A stretch of 64,000 bases of DNA from Sipunculus nudus (lineage: Eukaryota; Annelida; Sipuncula; Golfingiida; Sipunculidae). Below, piece by piece: positions 62,501-64,000 of this stretch. Numbering within the stretch: the first letter of the stretch is position 1; each line of letters starts with the position of its first letter. Location: assembly GCA_026874595.1 (NCBI GenBank), contig CM049306.1, forward strand, positions 95,719,642 through 95,783,641, in the 5' to 3' direction. The notes beneath the pieces were generated by a model. The model was given only the letters and a program-made list of their open reading frames with translations, ran no database searches and had not been told where the DNA came from. The position numbers and the translations under genes are program-made.

Positions 62501-64000
62501 AGGCCACTCACCACTCGCTGTTTTTCTAGGAAGTTGTATATGTTAATTAAGGCCACTCACCACCCACTCTTTTTCTAGGAAGTTGTATATGTTAAGTAAG
62601 GCCACTCACCACCCACTGTTGTCTAAGAAGTTGTATGTGCTAAGTAAGGCCATTCACCACCCTGGCTTTGTCAAGGAAGTTGTAAATGTTAAATAGGGCC
62701 ACTCACCACCCACTGTTTTTCTAGGAAGTTGTATATGTTAAGTAAGGCCACTCACCACCCACTGTTGTCTAAGAAGTTGTATGTGCTAAGTAAGGCCATT
62801 CACCACCCTGGCTTTGTCAAGGAAGTTGTAAATGTTAAATAGGGCCACTCACCACCCACTGTTTTTCTAGGAAGTTGTATATGTTAAGTAAGGCCACTCA
62901 CCACCCACTCTTTGTCTAGGAAGTTGTATTTCTTAATTAGGGCCACTCACCACCCACTGTTTGTCTAGGAAGTTGTTTATGTTAAGTAAGGCCATTCACC
63001 ACCCTGGCTTTGTCAAGGAAGTTGTAAATGTTAATTAAGACCACTCACCACCTACTGTTTGTCTAGGAAGTTGTAAATCTTAATTAGGGCCACTCACCAC
63101 CCACTGTTTGTCTAGGAAGTTGTAAATGTTAAGTAAGGCCATTCACCACCCACTGTTTGTCTAGGAAGTTGTATACGTAAATAGGGCCACTCACCACCCA
63201 CTGTTTGTCTAGGAAGTTTTTTATGTTAAGAAAGGCCATTCACCACCCTGGCTTTGTCAAGGAACGTGTAAATGTTAATTAAGGCCACTCACCACCCACT
63301 GTTTGTCTAGGAAGTTGTAAATGTTAATTAGGGCCACTCACCACCCACTGTTTGTCTAGGAAGTTGTATATGTTAAGTAAGGCCATTCACCACCCACTGT
63401 TTGTCTAGGAAGTTGTATATGCTAAGTAAGGCCATTCACCACCCTGGCTTTGTCTAGGAAGTTGTATATGTTAAGTAAGGCCACTCACCACCTACTGTTT
63501 GTCTAGGAAGTTGTATATGTTAAGTAAGGCCACTCACCACCCACTGTTTGTCTAGGAAGTTGTATATGCTAAGTAAGGCCATTCACCACCCTGGCTTTGT
63601 CTAGGAAGTTGTAAATGTTAAGTAAGGCCACTCACCACCCACTGTTTGTCTAGGAAGTTGTATTTCTTAATTAGGGCCACTCACCAATCACTGTTTGTCT
63701 AGGAAGTTGTTTATGTTAAGTAAGGCCATTCACCACCCTGGCTTTGTCAAGGAAGTTGTAAATGTTAATTAAGACCACTCACCACCTACTGTTTGTCTAG
63801 GAAGTTGTAAATCTTAATTAGGGCCACTCACCACCCACTGTTTGTCTAGGAAGTTGTAAATGTTAAGTAAGGCCATTCACCACCCACTGTTTGTCTAGGA
63901 AGTTGTATACGTAAATAGGGCCACTCACCACCCACTGTTTGTCTAGGAAGTTTTTTATGTTAAGAAAGGCCATTCACCACCCTGGCTTTGTCAAGGAACA
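53581..64000 (-). repeat. 49-bp satellite derived from a synapsin exon/5' splice junction, about 210 copies
   Basis: The unit (plus strand) combines gccactcaccacccactg, tttgtctaggaagttgta and tatgttaagtaag: 49 bp. On the minus strand it reads as 12 codons LSIYNFLDKQWV (or LNIYNF..), then GTGAGTGGCCTTA. This matches the synapsin segment ..SxYNFxDKPWV that directly precedes FSHL.., the start of the exon at 30560, with the exon/intron boundary in the same phase 0. A second class (ccattcaccaccctggctt) reads DKARV with a weaker GTGAAT donor. Units at the left edge are degenerate (53581-53631). The array runs off the window. The founder exon is not seen and should lie beyond 64 kb. Confidence 0.95.

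Noticed and set aside
53581-64000. CRISPR array
   Set aside because: The 49-bp units are contiguous, with no unique spacers, in clearly eukaryotic intronic DNA.

Overview
The window is AT-rich, repeat-dense, nearly gene-free metazoan DNA. Dispersed repeats built around 'gaccttgacctttgac'/'ggtcaaggtcac' motifs with gacagacagaca-type ends, a tRNA-derived SINE and many short TIR elements suggest a mollusc, most likely a bivalve (inference; no taxonomic search was possible). No bacterial-type gene, operon or CRISPR array is present.

The anchor is one confidently recognised coding exon on the minus strand, 30471-30560: 90 nt, 30 codons, phase 0 at both ends, with a good acceptor and a GTGAGT donor. 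It encodes the synapsin C-domain segment ending FPLIDQSYYPNHKEM. The neighbouring synapsin exons are not in the window: the next downstream exon should carry the GHAH block and no codon match to it exists below 30 kb. Most of the 64 kb is therefore intron of a synapsin gene transcribed right to left, with at least 30.4 kb of intron downstream of the exon and at least 33.4 kb upstream of it.

The most striking result links the exon to the largest repeat. From 53581 to the window end lies a 49-bp tandem array of about 210 copies. Read on the minus strand, each unit encodes the end of the synapsin exon that should come just before the one at 30.5 kb (LSIYNFLDKQWV, matching the conserved ..YNF.DKPWV) followed in phase 0 by a 5' splice site, GTG|GTGAGT. 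The array lies in the very intron that this donor would start. It looks like a satellite born from an exon/intron junction of its host gene, leaving more than 100 decoy donor sites in the transcript. Diagnostic variant units recur at exact multiples of 49 bp, showing multi-unit duplications.

Layout: 1-5.4 kb AT-rich DNA with a weak plus-strand candidate terminal exon (1848-1960); 5.45-8.5 kb 62-bp minisatellite interrupted by a hAT-like non-autonomous element; 9.8-10.1 kb 30-bp repeat; 11.5-15.3 kb 65/67-bp minisatellite; 16.1-17.1 kb 26-28-bp minisatellite split by a TIR element; 19.5 kb foldback; 26.3-27.3 kb 43-bp minisatellite with CAT runs; 30.5 kb synapsin exon; 32.1-33.6 kb three MITE-like elements; 34.7-35.2 kb degenerate minisatellite; 39.4 kb SINE with intact target duplication; 43.7 kb second hAT-like copy; 46.2-51.0 kb 4.8-kb element with arms of about 790 bp and subterminal short repeats; 51.4-53.4 kb segment bounded by a perfect 22-bp inverted repeat, containing a regulatory-looking block; 53.6-64 kb synapsin-derived satellite.
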